Below the pieces are notes generated by a model. The model ran no database searches, had not been told where the DNA came from, and worked only from the letters and a program-made list of their open reading frames with translations. A stretch of DNA of 64,000 bases from Pseudomonas kairouanensis (GTDB lineage Bacteria > Pseudomonadota > Gammaproteobacteria > Pseudomonadales > Pseudomonadaceae). Position numbers and translations under genes: made by a program. Position 1 is the stretch's first letter. Each line of letters begins with the position of its first letter. The stretch is taken from NCBI RefSeq assembly GCF_004682055.1, contig NZ_QUZU01000021.1, positions 1 through 64,000 of the forward strand. The letters are read 5' to 3'. Of the stretch, positions 1 through 8,904 are shown in pieces.

Positions 1-1
1 G

Positions 2-1270
2 GTGGTGATCGCCTACATGCTCACCGTGGCCTTGCTGATCCCGGCCTCGGGCTGGATTGCCGACCGCTTCGGCACCAAGAAAATCTTCTTTGGCGCGATC
101 ATGCTGTTCAGCATCGGCTCGCTGCTGTGCGCCCTCTCCAGCACCTTGACCATGCTGGTGGGCGCACGGGTGATCCAGGGCTTGGGCGGCGCGCTGATGC
201 TGCCGGTGGGGCGACTGGTGGTGCTGCGCGCTTACCCCCGCTCCGAGCTGGTGCGGATCATGGGCTTCATCACCATCCCCGGCCTGCTCGGCCCGTTGCT
301 CGGCCCGACCATGGGTGGCTGGATGGTGCAATACCTGACCTGGCACTGGATCTTTTTGATCAACCTGCCGGTGGGCATGGTCGGTTGCTACGCCGTGTGG
401 AAACTCATCCCCGACCTGCGCGGCAGCGAGCGCACACGGTTTGATAGCGTCGGCTTCTTGCTGTTTGGCGCGGCGATGGTGCTGATCACCATTGCTATGG
501 AAGGCCTGGGCGAACTGCACCTGCCGCACCTGCGGGTGATGTTGCTGTTGTTTGGCGGGCTGGCGTGCCTGGCGGCGTATTGGCTGCGGGCCGGGCATAT
601 CGACAATGCGCTGTTCTCGCCGGTGCTGTTCAAGACCCGCACTTTTGCGGTGGGCATCCTGGGCAACCTGTTTGCACGCCTTGGCAGCGGCGCGCTGCCG
701 TTCCTGGTGCCACTGCTGTTGCAGGTAGCGTTGGGGTATTCCCCCTCGCAAGCCGGGATGAGCATGCTGCCCCTGGCGGCGGCGGCGATGTTTGCCAAGT
801 CCATCGCCCGGCCGTTGATCGAGCGTTTGGGCTACCGCATCGTCCTCACTGGCAACACCCTGGCGCTGGGCATCATGTTGGCGAGCATGGGCCTGGTCAG
901 CGAGCAGACGCCCTACCCGCTTTTGCTGGGCATGCTGGCGGTGCTGGGGGCGATCAACTCGCTGCAATTTACCGCGATGAACACCGTGACCCTGATTGAT
1001 CTCGATGACGCCCAAGCCAGCAGCGGCAACAGTTTGCTCTCGGTGGTGGCGCAATTGTCCCTGAGCCTTGGGGTGGCCTGCGCCGGTGCGTTGCTAGGCG
1101 GGTTTACCGCTGAAACCGGCAACGACGGCGTAAGCACCGTACTCGGCGCCTTCCAGTTGACGTTCCTCACCGTGGGCATCATGGCCATGCTGGCGGCGGC
1201 GATCTTCCTGCAATTGTCGCCAAAAGACGGCAAACGCGTGGTCAGCCGCGAGCACGACATCGAACACTAA
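2..1270 (+). CDS. MFS multidrug efflux transporter, DHA2/EmrB-like (5' truncated)
   Basis: Drug:H+ antiporter of the major facilitator superfamily, expected in the inner membrane. The readable part opens with a transmembrane helix followed by the loop motif GWIADRFGTKK, which is MFS motif A between TM2 and TM3. Family members normally have about 50 more residues before this point, so the true start and TM1 lie outside the window. The remaining 422 residues are almost continuous hydrophobic segments, with a second motif-like stretch (PGLLGPLLGPTMGGW) typical of DHA2 exporters in TM5. The gene ends 83 bases before dbpA, on the same strand. The substrate cannot be told from sequence. Confidence 0.85.
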   Translation: MVIAYMLTVALLIPASGWIADRFGTKKIFFGAIMLFSIGSLLCALSSTLTMLVGARVIQGLGGALMLPVGRLVVLRAYPRSELVRIMGFITIPGLLGPLLGPTMGGWMVQYLTWHWIFLINLPVGMVGCYAVWKLIPDLRGSERTRFDSVGFLLFGAAMVLITIAMEGLGELHLPHLRVMLLLFGGLACLAAYWLRAGHIDNALFSPVLFKTRTFAVGILGNLFARLGSGALPFLVPLLLQVALGYSPSQAGMSMLPLAAAAMFAKSIARPLIERLGYRIVLTGNTLALGIMLASMGLVSEQTPYPLLLGMLAVLGAINSLQFTAMNTVTLIDLDDAQASSGNSLLSVVAQLSLSLGVACAGALLGGFTAETGNDGVSTVLGAFQLTFLTVGIMAMLAAAIFLQLSPKDGKRVVSREHDIEH

Positions 1271-1353
1271 GTAGGCTTCCCGTCTAGAACTTGCAGGGAA
1301 AATCCTGCGGGGCTGGTACACTGCGCAACATTTTGTTTTGCAGAGCCAGTCCC

Positions 1354-2739
1354 GTGACTACCATCGCCACCGCTTTTAATACTTTGCCCCTGTCCGCCGC
1401 CATGCTGGCTAACCTCGACTCGCTGGGTTATGTCGAGATGACGCAGATCCAGGCGCAGAGCTTGCCGGTGATCCTCAAGGGGCTGGACCTGATTGCCCAG
1501 GCCAAGACCGGCAGCGGCAAGACCGCTGCGTTCGGCATCGGCCTGTTGAACCCGATCAACCCGCGTTACTTCGGCTGCCAGGCCCTGGTGATGTGCCCGA
1601 CCCGTGAGCTGGCCGACCAGGTCGCCAAGGAAATCCGTCGTCTGGCCCGTGCCGAAGACAACATCAAGGTGTTGACCCTGTGCGGCGGCGTGTCCCTAGG
1701 CCCGCAGATCGCCTCCCTGGAACACGGCGCCCATGTGATCGTCGGCACGCCGGGCCGTATCCAGCAGCACCTGCGCAAGGGCTCGCTGGTATTGGACGGC
1801 TTGAACACGCTGATCCTCGACGAAGCCGACCGCATGCTCGACATGGGCTTCTACGACGCCATCGAAGACATCATCAGCAAGACCCCACCGCGTCGCCAGA
1901 CCCTGCTGTTCTCGGCCACCTACCCGGTGAGCATCAAGCAGCTGGCGTCCAAGTTCATGCGTGCGCCGCAGCAAGTAAAGGCCGAGGCGTTCCACTCCGA
2001 CGACCAGATCGAACAGCGTTTCTTCGAGATCTCGCCGGAAGAACGCATGGACGCAGTAACCAAGGTGCTCGCGCACTTCCGCCCGGCCTCTTGCGTGGCG
2101 TTCTGCTTTACCAAGCAGCAAGTGCAGGAAACCGTCGACCACCTGACGGCCAAGGGCATCTCGGCCGTGGGCCTGCATGGTGACCTGGAACAGCGCGACC
2201 GCGACCAGGTACTGGCGATGTTCGCCAACCGCAGCACTTCGGTGCTGGTAGCCACTGACGTTGCCGCCCGTGGCCTGGACATCGACTCGCTGGACATGGT
2301 GATCAACGTCGAACTGGCCCGCGACTCGGAAATCCACATCCACCGCGTGGGCCGTACCGGTCGTGCCGGCGAAACCGGCATTGCGATCAGCCTGGTTGCC
2401 CCGTCCGAAGCGCACCGCGCCCAGGCCATCGAGCAGTTGCAAAAGACCCCGCTGAACTGGGATCAACTGGACAACCTCAAGCCCCAAAGCGGTGGTCCGT
2501 TGCTGCCGCAGATGAGCACCCTGTGCATTGCTGCTGGCCGTAAAGACAAGGTGCGTCCGGGCGACATCCTCGGTGCATTGACTGGTGAAGCCGGGATTCC
2601 GGGCGCCCAGGTGGGCAAGATCGCGATCTTTGACTTCCAGGCGTTTGTGGCGGTTGAGCGCGGCATCGCCAAGCAGGCGTTGCAGCGTTTGAATGACGGC
2701 AAGATTAAAGGCCGGTCGTTGCGCGTGCGGATTCTGTAA
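1354..2739 (+). CDS. dbpA: ATP-dependent RNA helicase DbpA
   Basis: DEAD-box helicase acting in assembly of the 50S ribosomal subunit; the family is activated by hairpin 92 of 23S rRNA. Motifs in order: Q-motif region MTQIQAQSLP, Walker A AKTGSGKT, PTRELA, DEAD in LILDEADRMLD, SAT in FSATYP, and HRVGRTGR in the second RecA domain. The last ~75 residues match the DbpA-type RRM (for example GDILGALTGEAGIPGAQVGKI), which separates it from RhlE/SrmB relatives. The frame is open upstream to 1291, but homologues begin at the GTG at 1354 (protein starting MTTIATAFN, 461 residues), which I chose. Confidence 0.93.
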   Translation: MTTIATAFNTLPLSAAMLANLDSLGYVEMTQIQAQSLPVILKGLDLIAQAKTGSGKTAAFGIGLLNPINPRYFGCQALVMCPTRELADQVAKEIRRLARAEDNIKVLTLCGGVSLGPQIASLEHGAHVIVGTPGRIQQHLRKGSLVLDGLNTLILDEADRMLDMGFYDAIEDIISKTPPRRQTLLFSATYPVSIKQLASKFMRAPQQVKAEAFHSDDQIEQRFFEISPEERMDAVTKVLAHFRPASCVAFCFTKQQVQETVDHLTAKGISAVGLHGDLEQRDRDQVLAMFANRSTSVLVATDVAARGLDIDSLDMVINVELARDSEIHIHRVGRTGRAGETGIAISLVAPSEAHRAQAIEQLQKTPLNWDQLDNLKPQSGGPLLPQMSTLCIAAGRKDKVRPGDILGALTGEAGIPGAQVGKIAIFDFQAFVAVERGIAKQALQRLNDGKIKGRSLRVRIL

Positions 2740-2769
2740 AAAATCCCCCCTACCAGGTGGAGATCAAAA

Positions 2770-2859
2770 TGTGGGAGGGGGCTTGCTCCCGATAGCGGTC
2801 TTTCAGGTAAAGATGTACTGACTGACACACTGCTATCGGGGGCAAGCCCCCTCCCACAT
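2770..2859. repeat. REP doublet (GGGGGCTTGCTCCCGAT class)
   Basis: Two inverted copies of a REP unit: GTGGGAGGGGGCTTGCTCCC on the left and its reverse complement on the right (with one extra G variant), separated by about 40 bases. It fills the gap between dbpA and the following flavoprotein gene and can fold into a long cruciform or hairpin. It may act as a transcript-end structure for dbpA. Confidence 0.9.
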
Positions 2860-2900
2860 TTGACTGTATTTCAAATTAGAATTTGTATGAGGACTTTGCT

Positions 2901-4079
2901 GTGCGCTCGACCGAAGTTGTGATCATTGGCGCCGGCGCCGCAGGCTTGATGTGCGCACTGACCGCCGCCGGGCGTGGGCGCAAGGTGATGTTGATCGACC
3001 ACGCCAACAAGGCCGGCAAGAAGATCCTCATGTCCGGCGGTGGCCGCTGCAACTTCACCAATATGTACACCGAGCCTGCCAACTTCCTGTCCCACAACGC
3101 GCACTTCTGCAAGTCGGCCCTGGCCCGCTATACCCAGTGGGACTTTATCGGGCTGGTGGCCAAGCACGGCGTGCCGTACCACGAGAAGAAACTCGGCCAG
3201 CTGTTCTGCGACAACAAGTCCAGCGACATCCTCGGCATGCTGCTCGACGAGTGCATCCAGACCGGCGTGAGCCTGCACCTGGACACGTCGATCCAGGAGA
3301 TCGCCAAAGTCGACGGCGGCTATCAGTTGCAGACCACCTTGGGTGAGCTGCGCTGCGAATCCCTGGTGATCGCCACCGGCGGCCTGTCGATTCCAACACT
3401 GGGCGCCACCGGTTTTGGTTACCAGGTGGCCAAGCAATTCGGCCACGAACTGCTGCCGACCCGCGCCGGGTTGGTGCCGTTCACCATCACCGACCAGCTC
3501 AAGGACTTGTGCGGCGAGCTGTCCGGCACCTCGGTGGACTGCCTGGTCAGCTGCAACGACCAAAGCTTTCGCGAGAACATCCTGTTTACCCACCGCGGCC
3601 TGAGCGGCCCGGCGGTTCTGCAGATTTCTTCGTACTGGGAATCCGGCGACACGGTGCAGATCAACCTGCTGCCCGACCATGACGCCCACAGCTGGCTGCA
3701 ACAGCAACAGGCCGAGCGTCCAAACAGCGAGCTCAAGACTCTGCTGGGGGAGATTTTCACCAAGAAGATGGCCAACCTGCTGGCGGAAACCTGGTTTGTG
3801 TCCAAGCCGATGAAGCAGTACACCCATGCGGAAATTGCCGATATCGCGCAGAAACTTGGTAATTGGCAGTTGGTGCCGGCCGGGACCGAGGGGTATCGCA
3901 CGGCCGAGGTGACGTTGGGTGGGGTGGATACCCGGGAAGTGTCGTCCAAGACCATGGAGTCGCTGAAGAGCCCTGGGTTGTACTTTATCGGTGAAGTGCT
4001 GGATGTGACCGGTCACCTGGGCGGTTTCAACTTCCAGTGGGCGTGGGCTTCGGGCTACGCCGCTGCGCAATTTGCCTGA
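2901..4079 (+). CDS. NAD(P)/FAD-dependent oxidoreductase, HI0933/BaiN-like family
   Basis: Flavoprotein of the HI0933-like (BaiN/RdsA) family, 392 residues, cytoplasmic. The N-terminus carries a Rossmann dinucleotide-binding motif, VVIIGAGAAGLMCA, followed by GKKILMSGGGRCNFTN, the signature that distinguishes this family. A second conserved block, ATGGLSIPTLGATGFGY, lies in the middle, and the C-terminus ends with GFNFQWAWASGYAAA, a typical FAD-contact region. The frame extends to a TTG at 2883, but the GTG at 2901 has a GAGGA ribosome site 8 bases upstream and gives the family's usual N-terminus. Physiological substrate unknown. Confidence 0.85.
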   Translation: MRSTEVVIIGAGAAGLMCALTAAGRGRKVMLIDHANKAGKKILMSGGGRCNFTNMYTEPANFLSHNAHFCKSALARYTQWDFIGLVAKHGVPYHEKKLGQLFCDNKSSDILGMLLDECIQTGVSLHLDTSIQEIAKVDGGYQLQTTLGELRCESLVIATGGLSIPTLGATGFGYQVAKQFGHELLPTRAGLVPFTITDQLKDLCGELSGTSVDCLVSCNDQSFRENILFTHRGLSGPAVLQISSYWESGDTVQINLLPDHDAHSWLQQQQAERPNSELKTLLGEIFTKKMANLLAETWFVSKPMKQYTHAEIADIAQKLGNWQLVPAGTEGYRTAEVTLGGVDTREVSSKTMESLKSPGLYFIGEVLDVTGHLGGFNFQWAWASGYAAAQFA

Positions 4080-4098
4080 CACAACACGGTAAAAAAAT

Positions 4099-4187
4099 GT
4101 GGGAGCGGGCTTGCTCGCGAATGCGGCTTATCAGTATCAGATGTGCTGACTGACACACCGCCTTCGCGAGCAAGCCCGCTCCCACAT
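4099..4187. repeat. REP doublet (GAGCGGGCTTGCTCGCGAA class)
   Basis: Inverted pair of GTGGGAGCGGGCTTGCTCGC and its complement, with the spacer between them ending in TGCTGACTGACACACCGC. It lies between the flavoprotein gene and the yccS-like gene. Confidence 0.9.
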
Positions 4188-4299
4188 TGGTTTTGTGGTG
4201 TGCTTGGGAATAATTTGCCAGCAGATGTGATCGCGACCCTTGCCGTGGCGTCACTGATGCGCCAACTTAACGGCATCGTCCCGGAAGACTCCCGCCTTC

Positions 4300-6474
4300 A
4301 TGTCATCGACCTCGTTCAAGCAGTCCCTGCGTCGCCTCTGGGCGCTGGATAAATTCAGCTACAGCATTCGGGTGTTCATCGCCCTTACCGGCAGCATGGC
4401 GCTGTGCTGGTACCAGGATGAAATGACGCTGCTGATCCCGTTGTTCCTGGGGATTATCGCCAGCGCCCTGGCCGAGACCGATGACAGCTGGCAAGGCCGC
4501 CTCAACGCCCTGGCCGTGACGCTGGTGTGTTTCAGCATCGCCGCGCTGTCGGTGGAGTTGTTGTTCCCTTACCCCTGGATCTTTGCGATCTCCCTGGCCC
4601 TGGCCACCTTTTGCCTGACCATGCTCGGCGCCTTGGGTGAACGGTATGGCGCGATTGCGTCGGCGACGCTGATTTTGTCGGTGTACACCATGATCGGCGT
4701 GGACCAGCGCGGCGGCGCGGTCAGCGATTTCTGGCACGAACCGCTGCTGCTGGTGGCCGGTGCCGCCTGGTACGGTGCGTTGTCGGTGCTGTGGCAGGCG
4801 CTGTTTTCCAACCAGCCGGTGCAGCAAAGCCTGGCGCGGTTGTTCCGCGAACTGGGGCGTTACCTCAAGCTCAAATCTTCCCTGTTCGAGCCGATCCGGC
4901 AGTTGGATGTGGAGACGCGCCGCCTGGAACTGGCCCAGCAAAACGGCCGGGTGGTGGCTGCGCTGAACGCCGCGAAGGAAATCATCCTGCACCGCGTGGG
5001 CAATGGCCGACCAGGGTCCAAGGTCAGCCGCTACCTGAAGCTGTACTTCCTCGCGCAAGACATCCACGAACGCGCCAGCTCGTCGCACTACCCTTACAAC
5101 GCCCTGGCCGAAGCCTTCTTCCACAGCGACGTGCTGTTCCGCTGCCAGCGCCTGCTGCGCCAGCAAGGCAAGGCCTGCCAGGCCCTGGCCGAGTCGATCC
5201 AGCTGCGCCAGCCGTTCATCTATGACGACAGCTTTGCCGAAGCCCTGGGCGACCTGAACGCGTCCCTGGAACACCTGCGCATCCAGAGCAACCCGGCGTG
5301 GCGCGGGCTGCTGCGTTCGCTGCGCGCGCTGGCGGCCAACCTGTCCACGCTGGACCGCCTGCTGGGCGACGCCAGCAACCCCGACAGCCTGGCCGACGCC
5401 ACCGACAGCAACCTGCTGGACCGCGCCCCGCGCAACCTCAAGGAAATGTGGACGCGCCTGCGCACGCAGATGACGCCGACCTCTTTGCTGTTTCGCCATG
5501 CGCTGCGTCTGTCCCTGGCGCTGACTGTCGGCTACGGCATGTTGCATGCGATCCACGCGTCCCAGGGCTATTGGATCATCCTCACCACCCTATTCGTGTG
5601 CCAGCCGAACTACGGGGCCACACGACGCAAGCTCGGCCAACGGATCATCGGCACCGCCATCGGGCTTACTGTGGCCTGGGCCTTGTTCGATCTGTTCCCA
5701 AGCCCCTTGGTGCAGTCGATGTTCGCCATCGCCGCCGGCATGGTGTTCTTTATCAACCGCACCACCCGCTACACCCTGGCCACGGCCGCCATCACGCTGA
5801 TGGTGCTGTTCTGCTTCAACCAGGTGGGCGATGGCTACGGGCTGTTCCTGCCACGCCTGTTCGACACCTTGCTCGGCAGCCTGATCGCCGGCCTGGCGGT
5901 GTTCCTGTTCTTGCCGGACTGGCAAGGCCGACGCCTGAACAAAGTGCTGGCCAACACCCTGACCTGCAACAGCATCTACCTGCGCCAGATCATGCAGCAA
6001 TACGCGGCAGGCAAGAGCGACGACCTGGCCTACCGCCTGGCGCGGCGCAATGCGCACAACGCCGATGCGGCGCTGTCGACCACCTTGGCGAATATGCTGA
6101 TGGAGCCGGGGCACTTTCGTAAGGAGGCCGATGTGGGCTTCCGCTTCCTGGTGTTGTCCCACACCTTGCTCAGCTATTTGTCGGGGTTGGGGGCGCACCG
6201 CGAGACTCAGTTGCCAGCTGAGGTACGTGAACACCTGATCGAGGGCGCGGGGAATACCTTGGCGGCGAGCATCGATGAAATCGCCACGGGGCTGGCAAAC
6301 AAACAGCCGATTGCGATTCAGAGTGATGCCGAGGAAGCGCTGGCGGCGGAGTTGGAGCAGATGCCGGATGAGATTGATGAAGGGCAAAGGTTGGTGCAGA
6401 CGCAGTTGGCGTTGATTTGTCGGCAGTTGGGGCCGTTGCGGACTCTGGCCGCGCATCTGATCAAAGAAGTGTAG
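4300..6474 (+). CDS. yccS: YccS-like FUSC-family inner membrane protein
   Basis: 724-residue integral membrane protein of the YccS/YhfK (fusaric-acid-resistance-like, FUSC) family. There are two hydrophobic blocks of several helices each (about residues 20-160 and 400-530) separated by a long charged cytoplasmic region (about 170-390), the expected duplicated architecture. The C-terminal ~180 residues are again soluble and helical. Transport substrate is not established for YccS proteins. The stop codon TAG is supplied by the first bases of the adjoining REP element (TGTAGGAGCG), so the repeat begins inside the gene. Confidence 0.85.
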   Translation: MSSTSFKQSLRRLWALDKFSYSIRVFIALTGSMALCWYQDEMTLLIPLFLGIIASALAETDDSWQGRLNALAVTLVCFSIAALSVELLFPYPWIFAISLALATFCLTMLGALGERYGAIASATLILSVYTMIGVDQRGGAVSDFWHEPLLLVAGAAWYGALSVLWQALFSNQPVQQSLARLFRELGRYLKLKSSLFEPIRQLDVETRRLELAQQNGRVVAALNAAKEIILHRVGNGRPGSKVSRYLKLYFLAQDIHERASSSHYPYNALAEAFFHSDVLFRCQRLLRQQGKACQALAESIQLRQPFIYDDSFAEALGDLNASLEHLRIQSNPAWRGLLRSLRALAANLSTLDRLLGDASNPDSLADATDSNLLDRAPRNLKEMWTRLRTQMTPTSLLFRHALRLSLALTVGYGMLHAIHASQGYWIILTTLFVCQPNYGATRRKLGQRIIGTAIGLTVAWALFDLFPSPLVQSMFAIAAGMVFFINRTTRYTLATAAITLMVLFCFNQVGDGYGLFLPRLFDTLLGSLIAGLAVFLFLPDWQGRRLNKVLANTLTCNSIYLRQIMQQYAAGKSDDLAYRLARRNAHNADAALSTTLANMLMEPGHFRKEADVGFRFLVLSHTLLSYLSGLGAHRETQLPAEVREHLIEGAGNTLAASIDEIATGLANKQPIAIQSDAEEALAAELEQMPDEIDEGQRLVQTQLALICRQLGPLRTLAAHLIKEV

Positions 6475-6569
6475 GAGCGAGCTTGCTCGCGAAGGTCGTC
6501 AACGATGACGCAGCGCATCTGGTTTAACGCGGTGCTCTCGGGTTTTTCGCGAGCAAGCTCGCTCCTACA
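6470..6569. repeat. REP doublet (TGTAGGAGCGAGC class) providing both convergent stop codons
   Basis: Inverted pair of TGTAGGAGCGAGCTTGCTCG with about 55 bases between arms. The TAG in the left arm (6472-6474) is the stop of the yccS-like gene. The TAG in the right arm (read on the minus strand, 6567-6565) is the stop of the solute-binding protein gene. Confidence 0.92.
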
Positions 6570-7302
6570 TCCCATGCTGTTTCATCAACCGTGCATAACT
6601 CCCATCCGCCTTCATCCTGGCAATCTCCCGATCAAATCCAGCCACGATCTGCTCATGCTGCGGATTCTTGAGGCTCACCAGGATATGCAGGCTGTTCTCG
6701 CTCAACGGCCTGGGTAAAAACTCCACCGCATTGCGCACCTTGGGCGATTCACGCGACAGGTAATAGCGCGCCACGTACTCATCCTCCACCGTCAGCCGCA
6801 CCCGCTGCGCCGCCAGCATGCGCACCGCCATGGCAAAGCTGTGCACCGGGACTTTCTGCAACTGCGCATCCTGATCGAACGCCGCCGAATAGGCATAACC
6901 GCGTACCACCGCGACGGGGTAGGCGTGCAATTGCTCAAGGTTCTGGAAGTCGATCGGGTCGTCGCGATGCTTCATGAAGCGCACGCGATTAAGCAGGTAC
7001 TCGCCGGAGAACTGCCCCAACTGCGTGCGGGCATCGTCATACCAGGCGTTGACCAGCACGTCATAACGGCCGTCGCCCACGCCCATCAATGCCCTGGCCC
7101 AAGGCACCTGTTCAAAATCACTGGCATAGCCCGCGCGGGCCAGGGCGGTGCTGACGATATCAGTCGCCAAGCCACCGTTAATCAAGGTGGCGTCGGTAAA
7201 CGGTGGCCAGGCATCCGCCACCAGGCGCAAGCGCTGGGCGAACACTGGCTGGGACAGCAGCAACACTCCAATCAAAGCAACGGCACGAGAAAATCGCGGC
7301 AT
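6565..7302 (-). CDS. Periplasmic solute-binding protein, SBP_bac_3-like
   Basis: 245-residue exported protein of the extracellular solute-binding family 3 fold, as used by polar amino-acid ABC transporters and many orphan sensors. A Sec signal peptide is visible (MPRFSRAVALIGVLLLSQPVFAQ). The mature part begins RLRLVADAWPPFTDATL and contains YDVLVNAWYDDART, typical of the family. The frame runs to 7377, but the ATG at 7302 has AAGGA 8 bases upstream and starts the signal peptide. No permease or ATPase gene is adjacent, so it may act with a distant transporter. Its stop codon lies in the REP element. Confidence 0.82.
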   Translation of the reverse strand: MPRFSRAVALIGVLLLSQPVFAQRLRLVADAWPPFTDATLINGGLATDIVSTALARAGYASDFEQVPWARALMGVGDGRYDVLVNAWYDDARTQLGQFSGEYLLNRVRFMKHRDDPIDFQNLEQLHAYPVAVVRGYAYSAAFDQDAQLQKVPVHSFAMAVRMLAAQRVRLTVEDEYVARYYLSRESPKVRNAVEFLPRPLSENSLHILVSLKNPQHEQIVAGFDREIARMKADGSYARLMKQHGM

Positions 7303-7478
7303 GCTTAATATCCTTGGCGGGCACTGAGGATCTAACAGTAGCCGAAGATTACACAAAGAAACGGCCGGCGAATGCACTCAATGATGGCGAATTGATTTCA
7401 CTCACAAAAATCGCCGATTTAGACACAATCGGCTGCTGCGCTTACTATCCAGAACAGACACTTACAAGAGATCGCACC

Positions 7479-7931
7479 ATGACAGTCGAATGGGTCTGCA
7501 AACATCACACCGACCTGGGCAAGGAGCAGCTGTACGCCATCCTGCGCCTGCGCGGCGAGGTGTTCGTGGTTGAGCAGAAGTGTGTGTACCAGGACATCGA
7601 CGGGCAGGACCTGGAGGGTGATACCCACCACCTGATGGCCTGGCAGGGAGATGAGCTGGTGGCCTACTTGCGCCTGCTGGACCCGGAGTCCCAGGGCGGT
7701 GATGTGGTGGTCGGCCGCGTGATCGTGGCGCCGGTGGCGCGGGGCACCGGGCTGGGGCATCGGATGATGGAAGAGACCCTGCGCCAAATTGAGGAAATCT
7801 GGCCGGAGACGCCGATATTTCTGTCAGCCCAGGCGCATCTGCAGGGGTATTACGGGCGGTATGGGTTTGTGGTGGCGGGTGAGGAATACCTTGAGGATGA
7901 TATTCCGCACATAGGTATGCGGCGCCTGTAA
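7479..7931 (+). CDS. elaA: GNAT N-acetyltransferase, ElaA family
   Basis: 150-residue acyl-CoA-dependent acetyltransferase of the GNAT superfamily. Sequence features of ElaA are present: LRLRGEVFVVEQKCVYQDID near the N-terminus, the acetyl-CoA pyrophosphate-binding stretch VIVAPVARGTGLGHRMM, and the C-terminal AQAHLQGYYGRYGF. The frame is open far upstream to 7203 over the divergent gene, but homology starts at the ATG at 7479 (MTVEWVCKHH). The acceptor substrate of ElaA is unknown. It is divergent from the solute-binding protein gene. Confidence 0.88.
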   Translation: MTVEWVCKHHTDLGKEQLYAILRLRGEVFVVEQKCVYQDIDGQDLEGDTHHLMAWQGDELVAYLRLLDPESQGGDVVVGRVIVAPVARGTGLGHRMMEETLRQIEEIWPETPIFLSAQAHLQGYYGRYGFVVAGEEYLEDDIPHIGMRRL

Positions 7932-7938
7932 GTCCCTC

Positions 7939-8020
7939 TTCGCGAGCAAGCCCGCTCCCACATCTAACCGCGTACATCAGTTGGAATGCGGTCGAATGTG
8001 GGAGCGGGCTTGCTCGCGAA
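7939..8020. repeat. REP doublet, inverted orientation (CTTCGCGAGCAAGC outward)
   Basis: Same REP unit as at 4099, but with the arms exchanged: TTCGCGAGCAAGCCCGCTCC comes first and its complement second. It sits between the convergent elaA and wHTH genes. Confidence 0.88.
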
Positions 8021-8046
8021 GGCGTCAGACCCTTCACCACAAAACT

Positions 8047-8343
8047 TCAGGGATACCCCAACACCTGCTTCACCGAAGCCAGGTTCAACTCAATCCACCC
8101 CCGATCAATCGCCCCCCAACTGCGAATCCGATAATGCCCCGCATGGTTGCGCGCACCGTCTTCCTGCTCGAACTCACACACAATATCCAGGTCAGCCAAC
8201 GCCGCAAGGGTGTCCTGCGCCGTACGCCGAGGCATGCCGGTCACGTCGGTCAGCGCCGGCACACTGCTGGCCAGCCCGCTGTCGATCAGATACGCCACGT
8301 ACAGGCGGCGGTAGAAACTGCTCTTGGTCTTGCTCACTTCCAT
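8047..8343 (-). CDS. Small winged helix-turn-helix protein (HTH_43-like)
   Basis: 98-residue protein resembling the winged HTH_43 family. Residues about 15-60 form the predicted DNA-binding unit (YVAYLIDSGLASSVPALTDV, then MPRRTAQDTLAALADL as recognition helix), followed by a beta wing (DIVCEFEQEDGARNHAGHYRI). The frame opens with a TTG at 8349; the ATG at 8343 is the more likely start. The gene lies 19 bases downstream of the metallohydrolase gene on the same strand, so the two are probably co-transcribed. Target genes are unknown. Confidence 0.75.
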   Translation of the reverse strand: MEVSKTKSSFYRRLYVAYLIDSGLASSVPALTDVTGMPRRTAQDTLAALADLDIVCEFEQEDGARNHAGHYRIRSWGAIDRGWIELNLASVKQVLGYP

Positions 8344-8362
8344 GGTCAATCGCCTTGTGCGG

Positions 8363-8863
8363 TCAGGGTTTGCCCTGCAGGTCGCGATACGTGAGGTACA
8401 CCCTCAGGTCGAATTCCACCTGATGGTAGCCCGGCATCATGTAGTCACAGAGTTTGTAGAACGCCTTGTTGTGGTCCGATTCCTTGAAGTGCGCCAGTTC
8501 GTGTACCACGATCATGCGCAGGAACTCCGGGGCGGCCTCCTTGAACAACGCGGCGATGCGAATCTCTTTCTTGGCCTTGAGGTTGCCACCCTGCACCCGC
8601 GAAATGGTGGTGTGCAGGCCCAGGGCGCGGTGGGTGAGGTCCAGGCGATTGTCGAACAGCACTTTGTCGATGGCCGGCGCGTTGCGCAGGTGCTCCTGCT
8701 TCAAGGCCAGGGCGTAGGCGTACAGCGCCTTGTCGCTCTGCACGGCATGGCGCTCGGGGTAGCGTTGTTCCAGGTAGGTGCCCAACTGGTCCTTGGCGAT
8801 CAGTTGGCGCACTTGCTCTTGAAGGGCGGCGGGGTAGGCCTGGAGGTATTTCAGCGCGGTCAT
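8363..8863 (-). CDS. YgjP-like zinc metallohydrolase (M48/SprT-like, HExxH)
   Basis: 166-residue protein of the YgjP/DUF45 group of zinc metallopeptidase-like enzymes. The zinc-binding HExxH is seen in VVHELAHFKESDHNKAFY, where the later His is the likely third ligand. Upstream, TTISRVQGGNLKAKKEIRIA matches the usual YgjP beta-strand region. The frame extends to 9007 but then overlaps the GGDEF-EAL gene; the ATG at 8863 gives the family's normal N-terminus. Its natural substrate is unknown. Confidence 0.85.
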   Translation of the reverse strand: MTALKYLQAYPAALQEQVRQLIAKDQLGTYLEQRYPERHAVQSDKALYAYALALKQEHLRNAPAIDKVLFDNRLDLTHRALGLHTTISRVQGGNLKAKKEIRIAALFKEAAPEFLRMIVVHELAHFKESDHNKAFYKLCDYMMPGYHQVEFDLRVYLTYRDLQGKP

Positions 8864-8904
8864 GGGTCTGCAACTGGGGTCGAATGGGCGCCAGTGTAGC
8901 GAAT

